From assembly GCA_963576785.1 (NCBI GenBank), contig OY756142.1:1240001-1304000 (forward strand): DNA of 64,000 nt, in the 5' to 3' direction. Below, piece after piece: positions 1-11,261 of this stretch (positions are counted from its first letter, which is position 1; every line of letters starts with the position of its first letter). A program made the position numbers and the translations under genes. Under the pieces are notes generated by a model, which did not search any database, was not told where the DNA came from, and worked only from the letters and a program-made list of their open reading frames with translations. This stretch comes from Chlorophyllum brunneum (Eukaryota; Basidiomycota; Agaricomycetes; Agaricales; Agaricaceae).

Positions 1-1659
1 GAAGGCAAACCTTTGGGTGGTGTCCCTGTCATTCCTGAGCATGATGCCCAGGACATAAACCACGACATCAAGACCTTGTTTGATTTGGCGCAACAGCTTC
101 GTCACGAAAGGATCCGCAACGGCGCTCTCAAACTGGACTCCTTACGCCTGAAATTCCAGCTCGATGAGAATGGTCTCCCGTCCGATTGCGGAGAGTACGA
201 AAAATATGATTCCAATGTTTTAGTCGAGGAGGTAAGTGAGTGGCAGTCTTAGATAACTACGTCTAACAGGTCGGATAGTTCATGCTTTTGACTAACTTAT
301 CGGTCGCCCAACACGTTGCCGTACATTTGCCTGAGCAAGCACTCTTACGCCGTCACGATAGTCCTCTGGAACGCCGCCTTGTAAGCCAGCTTTTTTTTTT
401 TTTGGGAGTACTCACTGACAAGGTTTCAGAGCAACTTTGTCAAACGGGCGGAACGACTTGGCTATCACATGGATACATCCTCTGCTGGCGCTCTCATGAA
501 ATCGTTTGATGTGATTACGGATCCAACTGCTCGTCAACTTCTCCAATTACTGTCCTTCAAAGCCACCCACCGCGCCAAGTACTTCTGCGCTGGCATGCTG
601 GACATTGCGAAGTACCAACACTATGCTTTGAATCAGCCCCTGTACACCCACTTCACTTCTCCTATTCGCCGCTACGCCGATATCCTCGTTCACCGACAGC
701 TAGACGCCGTGGTCCAAGGAGGAGGTAGGGAAATACCATTTACCTTTCGTCGCGGAGGTTAATTTCCTTTACCAGCTGAGATTAAGTTCACTATGGATCG
801 AGATGCAGTCGCCAAGGTGGCACAGCAGTGTAACATGTAGGCCGATTTCTTTTAATGGCTTCACCCTTTGCTTATGATTTGCGCAGTAAACGTGACTCTG
901 CTAATCTTGCCCAGGAACAATCAGCCCATCTTTTCCTCTGCGTTCTCATATCTGACTTGACCCACCGCTATGGTCCTGTCATTCGTCAAGCCAAGGTTAT
1001 CAACGTTCTCGATGCTGCCTTTGATGTCTTGGTACCCGAGTTCGGAATCGAGAAGCGTGTCCATGTGGATCAAATGCCTATTGACGTGAGTGGTTATCTC
1101 TCAGCCAGGTGACATCATTGAAGCCGGAACAATTCAGAACCATGTCTATGAGGAACACACAGACACACTACAAATCTACTGGTCCGATCGTGACGTGATA
1201 ACGTGGTTGGCGGAAAATAGTGATGATGAACATTTGAAGAAGGTCAAACAGAACGCAGAACAACATGCGGTCAAGATGGAAGTCGCTTCCCGTTCGGTTC
1301 ATGACGAAAACGCGTTATTCGACGACAACGATGATGACGAGATTGTGCTTGGAAGGGACAATGATGAACTCGTTCAAGAGACCTCCGAGCAACGATTATT
1401 GTCCATGGCCAAGGTCAAGCCCGAGTTTGAGGGACTGAGGATGACACCTGCGGGACACAAGATACAGGATATTCGCGAGCTCATGACTGTTCCTGTGAGT
1501 ATAGCCAATGACTGTAGGGTGACACGGTGCTCAGTTACACTTCAGGTTATCATCACGGCGGACTTGACGAAGAGTCCTCCGGTCATCAAGGTCTACAGCG
1601 TCAACCCGTACGCTGCCGCCGCCGCTGCCGTCGCTGCCGTCGCTGCCGAAAAGCACTGA
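1..1659 (+). CDS. SSD1: SSD1-like RNase II-family RNA-binding protein, 3' part
   Basis: Partial gene, open at the left edge in frame 1. Exons are 1-231, 279-380, 430-724, 776-836, 887-1085, 1138-1494 and 1546-1659, leaving 452 residues in the window. The protein matches the RNB domain and C-terminal S1-like region of fungal Ssd1, a relative of Dis3L2; YFCAGMLDIAKY and TSPIRRYADILVHRQLD are typical of this family. Yeast Ssd1 binds mRNAs, many for cell-wall proteins, and is considered nuclease-dead because catalytic acidic residues are lost; the residues needed to judge that lie upstream of the window. An acidic stretch (DDNDDDE) lies before the last S1-like segment. The C-terminus is an alanine/valine run from the GCC/GTC repeat at 1609-1650. 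A Dis3L2-type active exonuclease is the alternative. Confidence 0.88.
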
Positions 1660-2268
1660 GCGAGCAGCTTGCATTCCTTTGACAAAGATAGCCACAATTC
1701 CTACCCCCACAACCTTACGTCAAGTGAGGTTTGTATTTTTAAGATGACGACCCTACCCAACCTCTGAGATTCCTTCCGTCTCGACCTTTTCTGTATGATG
1801 TTCAAGTACACCTGCGACAACAACGTGTGTGTATGTGACTGGATGACAAGTCCAGTGGTTCTCGTATATATATACGTTTTCTTCCCCTGTGCTTTCCTCG
1901 CCATGTTTGTTTTCTCCTCAAGTACCGTGTAATTGATGCATCATCATGCGCTCGCATGTGTTTCATTCTATGCCCATGAAAAGCGACCCCACATGAAGAA
2001 AAATGCAAGTGCAGTGACAACGAGGCGTTGGGTATACGAGTACGTAGGTATGCATGTAGAGATGTGTGCGGGATGGAGAGATTATAATTGAGCGACAGCG
2101 ACAGCAAATAAAAAACGGATATGCATATGATATGATACGAGTACTAATCTGCGCAAAACGGGGCTAGTAACAAACAGCGACAATTTAGTTCAGGTGAACC
2201 GGGACTCGCAGTTGAAGGCGGGCATCAAAAGCACCAAGAAATATAAAATTGGGGGATACGGTGAACAT
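1660..2268. other. Convergent intergenic region, no gene seen
   Basis: This stretch lies between the stop codon of the SSD1-like gene and the stop codon of the reverse-strand gene ending at 2269. It should hold the two 3' untranslated regions. Short reverse-strand frames here have no recognisable content. Confidence 0.6.
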
Positions 2269-3779
2269 TTAGATCCAACCAGGGGGGGCAGAGCCAGTTC
2301 CAACGGAGGGTGAGGGAGTGTGATGGGCTGCAATCCTGCTTGCAACCTTGTTACCGGGTCTACGACCACCCTCAAATGGTCGCAGCGGGATCGCTGCCAT
2401 GGATTCGGATTTCTTATGAAGTTGGGGACGACTGAATGTTTGCCCCGGTGATGAGGATGCTGAATGGGATGGAGAGGGTCTAGATGGAGCTTGTGGGATG
2501 TCTTTATAATGTCGTGGAGGTCGTGGCGGTGGTGCAGATGGACATATAGTTGTGGAGGTAGGTAGAGGCGCGGGTGCTGCTGTGGCGGTTGGAGGTGGTG
2601 AAGTGGGCATTGGGAAAGGTAAAGGGAGTGGAGAGGTTGGGAAGGAGAGGGAAGGAAGAGGGCCAGTGTCTTCTTCGTCTAGGCTCTCTGAACTTGTTGA
2701 GATGCGAGTCAGGGGGTCTTTGGCGGATGAGTCTCCATCGACGCGTTCTATGAGTGTGTGGAGACTATAAACGGATGCATGGTGACTGTGGGCAGATGGA
2801 GGACCACCAGCGATGGATGGGAGTAAGCCGGGACCCATCATAGTGTTGACGCTGGCGTGACTCGGGCCCCTCGTGTGTCTGGTGGCATGAGCCAACCTCT
2901 GACGGATTTCGTCAGTGCATAGTCTATGAAGGGAGTCGAGACCGAGATAAGCAGCCTCGTCTCTGAGTTCGAGGAGAGCCTCGAGTTTGGCATTGAAGAG
3001 AGCACTTGAGGTTGAGTTTGTTAGTGAGGACAGCTGAACGGCTCGAGGAAGAGTAGACGGGTATTCGGCTGAGATGGATGGAGTGCGAAGGAAGGTGAGG
3101 ATATGAGGATACCTGGGGATAAATGAGTGAGGGAGGGCAAGGTGGGTGCTGGAGATACTCACGGTGCGCTCGGTCGATCGAGAAAGACGTGGAGGGTGCC
3201 GTACGCCTGAACATCTGGACTGTGGGCAGAATAGACGGACGATGTGTGGGAGCCAGAGGGCTGCTTGGTGAGTGCAGCGAGGTAGTCGGCAAGAAGGGAC
3301 GGCCTGGAGGAGAGAGTGGCGAGGGTAGACTTGAAGGTGGACGAGCACGTTTCCAGCGTGACTATGGTTTGAGAGGGGTCGATATCTGCGGCGGGGGACG
3401 GAGAGATGAGCATGGCCCGGAACGGAGGGACGGCGCCGGACAGAGGGATGTGCGAGGGCACGGCCGGCACGTGCGGAGCGTCTTCGACGGCAGTGCTGGA
3501 CCTCGACCTGAGAGAAGGCCGAAGACTGGACGACGACGGGGTGGGGCTTGGTGGCGGTGGGGCAGCATGGTGCGGCCGTGGCGGCCGCTTGGGTGTTTCG
3601 TCGAGCAGCGCAGCCTCTTCCTCAGCGGGCCCGGGGAGAGGGGGCAGGGGCGGGCTAGCTGGCGGAGGCGGGTAGGTGACGCGGACGTGTGTTTCCCGGA
3701 GAGCATCCTCGGGAGTGCGGACGACGATGGCACCCTGGGGCCCCGCATTCCGGGAGTCCTTGCGAGAGAGCCAGTGCAT
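2269..3779 (-). CDS. Conserved basidiomycete protein, possible BTB/POZ-like domain
   Basis: Two exons, 3779-3163 and 3112-2269, give 486 residues; the 50-nt intron has a GTGAGT donor and CCCCAG acceptor and joins the frame exactly. The start is the ATG at 3779 (MHWLSRKD), followed by GAIVVRTPEDAL. The ordered part is about residues 90-230: a TIVTLETC segment, then LHVFLDRPSAPYPHILTFLR and a helical LEALLELRDEAAYLGLDSL. That order resembles the strand-helix pattern of BTB/POZ folds, but this is inference from pattern only. The C-terminal half is low-complexity Pro/Ser and probably disordered. The start codon is only 64 bp from that of the divergent zinc-ribbon gene at 3844. Function unknown. 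Confidence 0.72.
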
Positions 3780-3843
3780 GGCGAACACGCGCCGTGTCTG
3801 CGGGCTTGCCTCAAATACCGCCCAAACACTCACAAACACTGCC

Positions 3844-4350
3844 ATGGACCCCACCTCCTCGTTCAGACACACCCTCCCCCTCCTCTTCGCCCCCGCTCCT
3901 CCCCTCGCCGCCCTCCACGCCTCTCGCGCCCGTCTCCTCCACCCCCACATTCCCTCTCCCGCTTGCTCCCGGTGTGGTTCCCTCCTCGTCCAGCACTCAT
4001 CCACCTTCACAAACAAAAGATCCGCTCGCATCCACCGCCGCTCCTGCCGCATCTGTGGAGCCGCCACAAACTCTCCATTGCCAACAGCCCCCTTCCCACC
4101 AGCTCGTCGCCAAGGCAAAATAGCCCATCCCTCCACCCCGCCATCCCCACAACCCCCCAAATCCCCTCCACCACCACCACCACCACCACACCCAACAGCT
4201 CCCCCAAAATCACGCCACAAGAAAAAACCAGGTCTCCAGCATCTCCTTGCCCGTAACCGCGAAAACGAAGAGAAGCAACGCCAGAAGCAGAAGCAGAACA
4301 ATGACTCTCAGTTTGGTGGACTAGCCGCGTTCCTAAGCGACCTCCATTAA
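3844..4350 (+). CDS. Rpr2/Snm1/Rpp21-type zinc-ribbon protein (RNase P/MRP subunit family)
   Basis: Intronless 168-residue gene. Two CxxC knuckles, CSRCG and CRICG, about 30 residues apart and separated by a basic linker (KRSARIHRRSC), form a zinc ribbon like that of the RNase P/MRP subunits Rpr2, Snm1 and Rpp21. These bind the RNA subunit and help process pre-tRNA or pre-rRNA in the nucleus or nucleolus. A proline run follows, encoded by the CCA repeat near 4168-4190, then a very basic helix and a short hydrophobic end, GLAAFLSDL, also seen in family members. The start is the ATG at 3844; an in-frame extension to 3676 runs into the divergent gene and is unlikely. Which of the three subunits it is cannot be decided by eye. 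Confidence 0.68.
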   Translation: MDPTSSFRHTLPLLFAPAPPLAALHASRARLLHPHIPSPACSRCGSLLVQHSSTFTNKRSARIHRRSCRICGAATNSPLPTAPFPPARRQGKIAHPSTPPSPQPPKSPPPPPPPPHPTAPPKSRHKKKPGLQHLLARNRENEEKQRQKQKQNNDSQFGGLAAFLSDLH

Positions 4351-4418
4351 CCAGAGGTATCGACCCGTGTACTATCAATGACCCCTCTTCTAATCACATG
4401 CCAGACTACCACATCCCA

Positions 4419-4843
4419 TCACCGTTTCGGTGCCCACAAATCATACAGCTCCTTATCCGCCGCGTCGAAGCACGTCAACAGTGCCGGGTCCGCGCGCACG
4501 TACAGTTGGCGTTGGGCTTCTACCAATGCTGACGTTCCACCAGCCGAAGCGGCCGACGCGAAGATGTTGTGAAAGGAGGTTTGGGATGTATTTGCCTGGC
4601 TCGGGGTTGTCCCTGGTGTAGCAGAGGACGAGAATGTCAAAGTTGGAGATCCTTCAAACTGTTGCCAACCAGTTTAGCTACCAGTTGCTGTGTAAAGTGT
4701 ACAACAATCTTACGCCACCGGCCATGGGGGGACTCTCCTTGGTTGCCCTAGGTGTACTCGGGTTGCTACCAATGCGTCCTGTCCAGGCAATGAGTCGCGA
4801 TCAATCTGGCTCAGTTCCTGTACTTACTCGAAGCTGCAGCCAT
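4419..4843 (-). CDS. Small protein of unknown function, 106 aa
   Basis: Three exons, 4843-4828 (only 16 nt), 4778-4714 and 4658-4419, with GTAAGT/GTAAGA donors and CAG acceptors, join into 106 residues. The N-terminal half is Ser/Thr/Pro-rich. The C-terminal 35 residues look folded and end in DKELYDLWAPKR. I do not recognise the family; a small complex subunit would fit the size. It is divergently paired with VID27: 116 bp separate the two start codons, so they probably share a promoter. The gene is supported by the fit of splice sites and reading frames rather than by homology. Confidence 0.55.
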
Positions 4844-4959
4844 TGTTGTCCTGGTCAAAGATGTGATCTGTGACAACTGGGGTCGTGACCCGGTCACGAC
4901 GTGAAGTCATTTAGAGCACCATCCCCACATGACTTCAATAGCCCGTCTTATCCAGAGCC

Positions 4960-7841
4960 ATGAACATTTTCAGGAGCCGTACGTTTCTTTCGCGCCCCGA
5001 CCAACTGAGCTACCAGTTAATTCCTATTCTCTTATCTCCCTAGTGATCGGCAAAGTCTGGCGTTCGTACATACCCCTTATCTCTTTCAAACCCCTCTCAT
5101 AACAACCTCCCCCGAAACCAACAGAGGATCCCAATGCCGCCGAGGTAGTCAAGATCTCAACTGGTGTGCTCCCAAACCACCCTCACTGCCCCATCTTCTG
5201 ACAATTTCCCATCACATCATCTAGGACAACTTTATCTTGTCAGACCTGGGAACATTCGGTCTTCACGAGAATGCATGTGTGTCGCTCTTCTGTTCTTTCA
5301 TTGTTCCAGACCTTCTGAACATGCTCAAGATACAACGAAGCCATGATTACCATCCGCCGTGTTCCTTCCCTGGAACATAATTTTCAGCTTGTGGTGACAA
5401 AGGTCTACGACGAAGGAGATCAAGAATTGCTCGAAGATGAAGACGAAAGTGAGGTCCGACCTATTCATGTCATTCCTATCCATTCATCCCAAACCACTAT
5501 CCCAGCCGACGAGGAAAGATCCTTTCTCATCAGCGAAGAACTCGAGTTCCGTACAAGTTCCACCGATGATGAACCTTCGTTTCTTTGGCGCGACCTCAAC
5601 GGCGACGTCGACGAGTTTTTCGAGTTTGTTGCCATTGGTACAAACGAACCGACCAGAGCCTTTTTCGAAACATGCATGTATCGCGCTATGTACGAAAGGA
5701 AACACAAGCGGGGTGCAGACCAGACGAAAGATTCAGACCTGGAGGAATTCATCTGGCAGTGAGTTTCTTTACTGTCCTACGCCCCCATAAATTGACTGAC
5801 TCTGGCCCTTTCAGCCCCCCTGTGCCAAAGGCCAAGGCAACTCCAAGGCGCAAGGTCGCTCGACCGGGGCCAGCGTCCCCACCAGCACCTCAAACCAGTC
5901 CCACCAAGCCAACTCCCGTAGCTGCTGTAGATCCGCCAGTCCAAGCGCTAGTCAACGCATCCTTGTCTGCATACATTCCCCCTAATACTCAAGAAACTGT
6001 CAAGAGAGAAGCCATCCTCTACCTTTGGGACGGTGCCAAGGGAGAATTCCAGACCCAGGGCGTTTTTATCGCCACTCTAGTCCGTCGCACAGACAGAGCT
6101 TTTGATTATTCACTCGTGGCGCACAACGGCGACCACATGGTCCTCGCGCATCATATCTGTTCTGATATGAACCCAAAGTGGACCCATCGTATGTTTTCCA
6201 TCACATGGAACAATTACAACTCAGACGGGAGTGGAAGTAGTTGGTGTTTGAGGTTTGAAAACGAAGCAGATTACTTGGCGATGTCAGAGGCATTCGTGCA
6301 GTGTTTGTGGGAGAGCTTGCATCGAACTCCTTGGGGAAAGATAAAGGAAGATGAGCAGAGATATGTGATGAGCTCGACTGAGGATGTCGAGATGAAAAAT
6401 GTTGAAGACGAGGAAGACGAAGAAGACGAAGTCTTGGACGAACTCGAGATTGACAAAGGTCGGCTTGGTGGCTTCTCTACAGAGATCAAATATTGACTGC
6501 TTACAGAATCGGATGAAGAAGATGACGAGCTCCAAGAGGACGAGGAGAGCCTACCATCAGCTCTCAAAGGAGATCGTAACTCACAACTCACCGTTGGTTA
6601 CAAGGGCGATCGGTCATATGTTGTCCGGGGGAACAATATTGGGGTTTTCAATCATTCAAATGATGTGGGCGTCAAATATTATGCCACAATTAGCAAAATT
6701 GCCACTCCTAAGGGCAAGGAGTTCAAGCCTCGGCACGTGCGTATCTAGGTGCTTTTATAACGGCATCAACTGACACTGTCGACCCCTAGGTCATGTTACA
6801 CGATCAGGACACTAAGATGGTCTTGATGAACCCAGAGGAGTCGAACTCGCTTTATAGCATGGATATCGAGCGGGGCAAGGTTGTCGAAGAATGGAAAGTC
6901 CATGAGGACATCCCTGTCCTCAACATCGCTCCTGACAACAAGTTTGCGCCCACAACCCGAGAACAAACCATTGTCGGAACATCCTCAAACGCACTTTTCC
7001 GTGTCGATCCCCGTATCTCTGGTAACAAGCTCGTCGACAGTCAGTACAAGCAATATGTCAGCAAGAACAAGTTCTCAGGTGTGACTACAACGAGGGAAGG
7101 CAAGCTTGCAGTGGCCAGCGAAAAGGGCGATATTCGACTCTTCGATTCAATTGGCAAGAATGCTAAGACTGCTCTACCACCGCTTGGAGATCCAATCATT
7201 GGTATTGACGTTACAGCGGACGGACGGTATATCGTCGCGACAACTAAGACGTACCTGCTACTTATCGACACACTCGTCGGCGAGGGTCGATACGCTGGTC
7301 AGCTCGGATTTGACCGTAGCTTCCCGGCGAACGCCAAACCGATACCGAGGAGGCTGCAGTTACGCGCTGAACACGTTGCCTACATGGGTCATAATATTAC
7401 ATTCACCCCTGCGCGGTGCGTGATAATCTTAACTTGGACGCATCTTGTGTGCCTAACCGGTTGTGGCGTTTTCCTGTTATAGATTCAACCAAGGCGAGGG
7501 GCAAGAGGAAAACGCCATTGTGACCTCGACAGGGCAGTTCGTCATTGCCTGGGACTTTTCCAAAGTCAAGAAAGGTTTCCTCGACAGATATGAAATTAAG
7601 AAGTACGAAGATCATGTCGTGCAGGACAATTTCAAGTTTGGGGATGACAAGGAAATTGTAAGTGATATTCACAACGCCACGCATACCTTCTCCACTATGT
7701 CTGACCACTTTTTGATAGATTGTGGCTTTGGACAATAATGTGCTCGCCTTGAACAAGAGCAAGCTTAGGAAGCCGACACGGTATTCGTTGGCTGGGAACA
7801 CCGCTTCCAGCCGTTCGGACATTGTAAACGCGCCCTATTAG
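4960..7841 (+). CDS. VID27: Vid27 family protein
   Basis: Ten exons (4960-4978, 5044-5061, 5125-5163, 5225-5276, 5330-5758, 5815-6458, 6507-6736, 6790-7415, 7483-7657, 7719-7841) give 784 residues, almost the length of yeast Vid27. The N-terminus MNIFRSLIGKVW and the string GQLYLVRPGNI are diagnostic. Residues about 290-390 form the PH-like domain. An acidic linker follows, then a C-terminal Vid27/WD-like beta-propeller region (QTIVGTSSNALFRVDPR onward). Yeast Vid27 is a cytoplasmic protein linked by name to vacuolar import and degradation; its molecular role is poorly known. The first two exons are only 19 and 18 nt. The gene is head-to-head with the 106-aa protein. Confidence 0.93.
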
Positions 7842-8227
7842 ATGTCATTTTGACAACGATCTATGCGACCCGGTTCCGATACATGATCGATTTGTTTTGT
7901 TCCCTCGGTTGCCATTTTGTTTTTGTTTTTGTTTGTCACGTTCATGTTTGACGATTTTGTCAATATTCTATGTTACTACGTATTGTGATAACACGGTGCG
8001 AACACTGTGTACAGGTTTTTTCGTACATGTAGGGGCTCGTGACAAAGGGTTGTACGGTAGAGGAGGAGTATACACATTAAGCAAGAGGTGATTTCGGTAC
8101 CGTGGTCTGATCACTGCCAATCAAAGGAACAAAAGTCAAACCCCGACGGACTAATCAGAAGAATCAGAATTTAAAATCCGCGTACATGATTCACTCTCAA
8201 CTGCGGAAACCGCAGCAGGGCCCGTTG
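7842..8227. other. Convergent intergenic region, no gene seen
   Basis: Tail-to-tail spacer between VID27 and the DUF7704 gene. T-rich tracts such as the TTTTG repeats near 7915-7935 suit 3' untranslated sequence. No coding signal was found. Confidence 0.55.
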
Positions 8228-8882
8228 TTATGATTTGATGATCTGTTCTACTCTTGGATTTCTGGAGACAAGTCTGATTCTGGGGCTGTCTCGCGCATGA
8301 ACGTAGCGACCAACGCCGAGATGCCAAGCCATCCGTGGAAGCATGAGTGTCAGGCCGAGGACATGCGTCGTCCAGAGCATGGGACTCCAATTCATGAAAT
8401 CGAATCTATGGTCACCCAACGCCCAGAATGTTACGCTTAGATGCACGATGTCGCCGATAACGAGGGGAATGAAGAGAGCTTGGACAATCTTCTCTTGTAG
8501 GGCAGGATGGTCGCGGAGGTGTTTGCGGACGGCAGTAAGGGTGAAGCAATTCATGAGGCCCACGAGGGCACAGACGTGGGCGAGTTGGATGGTCGTGACA
8601 AGAGTTGCCGATGGGAGTGCCTCCGGTATTGGGACCCCTCTAGGCCACGGCGCTTGAGCATTGTGAGTCTAGGATGCATATCAGTGGATAAAGGGTAGGG
8701 GTGTAAGATGGGTCGTACAGTGATAGGGTCGCTAGAGGATAGGATGAGCCAGGCTGCATGTCTAGCGAGGAGATGAAAGATACGTGCATACAGGTTCCTA
8801 TGAATCCGAGCATGGTCAGGAAAGGTTCGTAAGCAGCAAACCAAAAGTAGTAGAAATCGGGAATGGCAGAGGATGGGGACAT
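8228..8882 (-). CDS. DUF7704-like multi-pass membrane protein
   Basis: Three exons, 8882-8792, 8753-8719 and 8668-8228, give 188 residues. The start at 8882 puts a short polar leader before YYFWFAAYEPFLTMLGF; an in-frame ATG at 8987 would add 35 residues and is the alternative. Four hydrophobic segments are visible (YEPFLTMLGFIG, TLVTTIQLAHVCALVGLMNC, IVQALFIPLVIGDIVHL and MLWTTHVLGLTLML), the pattern of the small fungal DUF7704 family. The segment DPITTHNAQAPWP between helices 1 and 2 also resembles family members as I remember them. Biochemical function is unknown. The first intron is only 38 nt, so that junction is less certain. Confidence 0.6.
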
Positions 8883-9899
8883 GGATGCATGCGGGAAGAG
8901 ACGCGGGAGTGGGAGAGGGGGCGAGGAGAGAATGTGGGATATGAAATGGGCAAATAGGAGGCCTGGAATCAGAGGCGAGTTCCCCATGATGAACGCCGAT
9001 TTATGAGAGGCATATTGCGGGAGGCCTTCCCCATTTGCCCACTCGAGTTCCTGGCGTCACTGATCCGTCATCGTAAGCGTGACTACGTATCTGCTGCGGC
9101 TCCGGCCGCTAGCCCAATCGGCCAGCCCTCAACTCCGTCTATATTCGTCCTTTCCCAGGCTTCCACCCTTTCAATCTTACATACACGGTCTGTCGAAAAC
9201 CAAGCCTGGCAAGCAGTGCCCTCCACCTTGTCCAGCCTAATGGCGACGACCAAGACCACTCTACATGGTGTAGATGAAGGATATAATGCCTACTGGTTTC
9301 GGTGGCGTAACAGTTACCGCCACGTCCCACATCGGCTTCGCTTCTTTCTGACAGGCTGGAATCTGACTGTCATGTTTTTGGGCGAAAGACTCTATGCGGT
9401 TTGGCTGTACCAATTCCTGATTTAATATCCCGTAGACGCTCATCCGCGCCCACTCTTCTAGGGCATCCGTCAAAAATAGTGGGGCTCCCAAAACTGATAA
9501 TGAATGAATATGTCGCAGAATCATTTGTGTAGTTGAGACCAAGACAATAGATCTCCTTTGACACCGCATCATTTCGTCCGATATGATGCGACAGACCCCG
9601 ACATGAAACCAAAGCATACAAACAAACAGGCAGATTTATGAATCCGGCACGCATACCGTCTGGTCTTCTGCCGGCGCAGGGTAGACCCGGACACGTCAGT
9701 GACATTTCTTGCTTATCTTGCTTGGGTATCGTTCGACTCGGCACAGACATGGACGTCGGCCCCGAATCCATCACCCGCACGGCCCAATGACTCCAAGTAT
9801 GGGATACGAAAGGAATGGAGTCATCTGAAGTGCCCAAATATAGCGGGACCTGAGTCTCACGATTAAGTCTTCTTACAAGTTCCAAACTTTCAGCGCGCC
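8883..9899. other. Divergent intergenic region with unassigned ORFs
   Basis: About 1 kb between the DUF7704 gene and FEX1. A forward ATG frame (9003-9425, 140 codons) and a longer reverse frame lacking an ATG start (9370-9885) are open. Neither shows a recognisable domain or a consistent splice pattern. I treat the region as promoter sequence, with a small unknown gene possible. Confidence 0.4.
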
Positions 9900-11174
9900 A
9901 TGTCCAAATCCAGGGGCATGGGCCTCACTCTCCCGCCGTCCAACACTGAACGCCACCAGGAACGATGTTCGCATGAACTTGAGGACTCGCAAAATACAGA
10001 CTCGGTATTGGAACCCATCGAGCAGCCGCCTGGAGAGGACGACGGAATAAAGCCTCAGTGGAAGGTTTACTCACCGCTCTCGTTCGCCGTCATAGTACTT
10101 CTGGTACCAGGATCTATACTCGGCACCCTCGCCCGCCTGGGGCTACTGGCCATGACCAGGTACGATGGGGAGTCGATATTTCCCCTTGCCTATGTCCAGG
10201 CTCTCGGGTGTCTCATCATGGGGTTCGCTATAAGGTTGAAGGAACCCATAGGCCAATTGTGAGTCGGCCCCAATTCAATTCCAGCAGGCTGTTCCACTAA
10301 ATTACATAGTTATGGCCCACTTTACACTGCTTTGACCACAGGTATGGTCGTACCGACGGGCTGCGAGGAACCGAGATCTGAGCCCTGAGTTAGGTTTCTG
10401 TGGGTCCTTGACTACATTTTCGGGCTGGCAGCTGGACGTTTTCAGCTCCTGGATCGATGCCGGGGACTACCGTCGCAGTGGGTTTCACAGTGTACGTGCT
10501 TTTCCCTCAAGAAAGACGGTGGTTATAACTGCCAGCAGTTTATCGATGGCCTTGGGAAGACAGTTTTCACCCTTTCGCTTTCGCTTGCGTCCGTTTCTTT
10601 CGGGTACAACGTCGCAAATATAGCTGCACCATATCTACCCACGCCCAAGTTCCCAAGCAAGCCAGTCCGATATACATGGAATGCACTCGCAGTGTGCATG
10701 TACGCAGCTGTCTTTCCCGCATATTTCCAGATGTCACCGCGGATTCGGTGTGGAGCGACTGCGGCGCTATTATTCGCCTTTCCAGGTGCCCTGACCCGAT
10801 ACATTTTTTCGATATGCTTGAATCAGCGCATCAAAGCCCTGCCCTTGGGAACACTGGTTGCAAACTCGCTTGGAACTGCACTGCTCGGAGCGTTCCACGT
10901 TGTGCAGAGCTTGCCGCATCCCGTGTCACCGAATGCCTGTTGCCTTCTACAGGGATTAGGAGATGGTTACTGCGGATGCCTGACCACTGTCAGCACGTTC
11001 GCAGCCGAAATGAAGGATCTAAAATGGTGGAAGGCTGTCCGGTACGGTATTATCAGCTGGGGCATTGGACAGTTGTTGCTGTTGGCGATTATGGGACCCT
11101 CGATGTGGGCAGGGCATGTGCGAAAGGACCTGACATGTAGCTATATGCATCCCAATACCAGAGATAGCGTGTGA
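9900..11174 (+). CDS. FEX1: Fluoride export protein (CrcB/Fluc family, double domain)
   Basis: Four exons (9900-10258, 10310-10341, 10394-10491, 10536-11174) give 375 residues. Two CrcB/Fluc repeats are fused in one chain, as in eukaryotic FEX proteins. Repeat 1 has GTLARLGL and GFCGSLTTFS; repeat 2 has PGALTRY, LVANSLGT and GYCGCLTTVSTF. The N-terminal 60 residues are polar and probably cytosolic. Each repeat has about four membrane helices. The protein is a plasma-membrane channel that lets fluoride leak out, protecting enolase and pyrophosphatases in acid, fluoride-containing surroundings. All motif positions expected for the pore are present, so it is likely functional. Confidence 0.93.
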
Positions 11175-11261
11175 GATGACCAACGTGCACGAGGCCAGAT
11201 CGATCGGAGTTTAGAATAGTCAAATACAAAGTTTGCTGCGGCCAGCATCGACGAGGACTAG

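Noticed and set aside
2924..3292. Second reverse frame overlapping the BTB-like gene's intron region
   Set aside because: The chosen splice joins two better frames exactly; this one is a shadow.
3123..4256. Long forward open frame of 377 codons opposite the BTB-like gene
   Set aside because: It lies antisense to a well-supported gene, has an Arg/Gly/Pro-rich shadow composition and runs through the Rpr2-like gene in another frame.
5001..5016. CCAACTGAGCTACCAG, the complement of a tRNA D-arm
   Set aside because: No T-arm, anticodon stem or acceptor stem can be paired nearby, and the string lies inside intron 1 of VID27.
9370..9885. Reverse open frame of 171 codons upstream of FEX1
   Set aside because: No ATG at its start, no recognisable motif, and it overlaps the expected FEX1 promoter.
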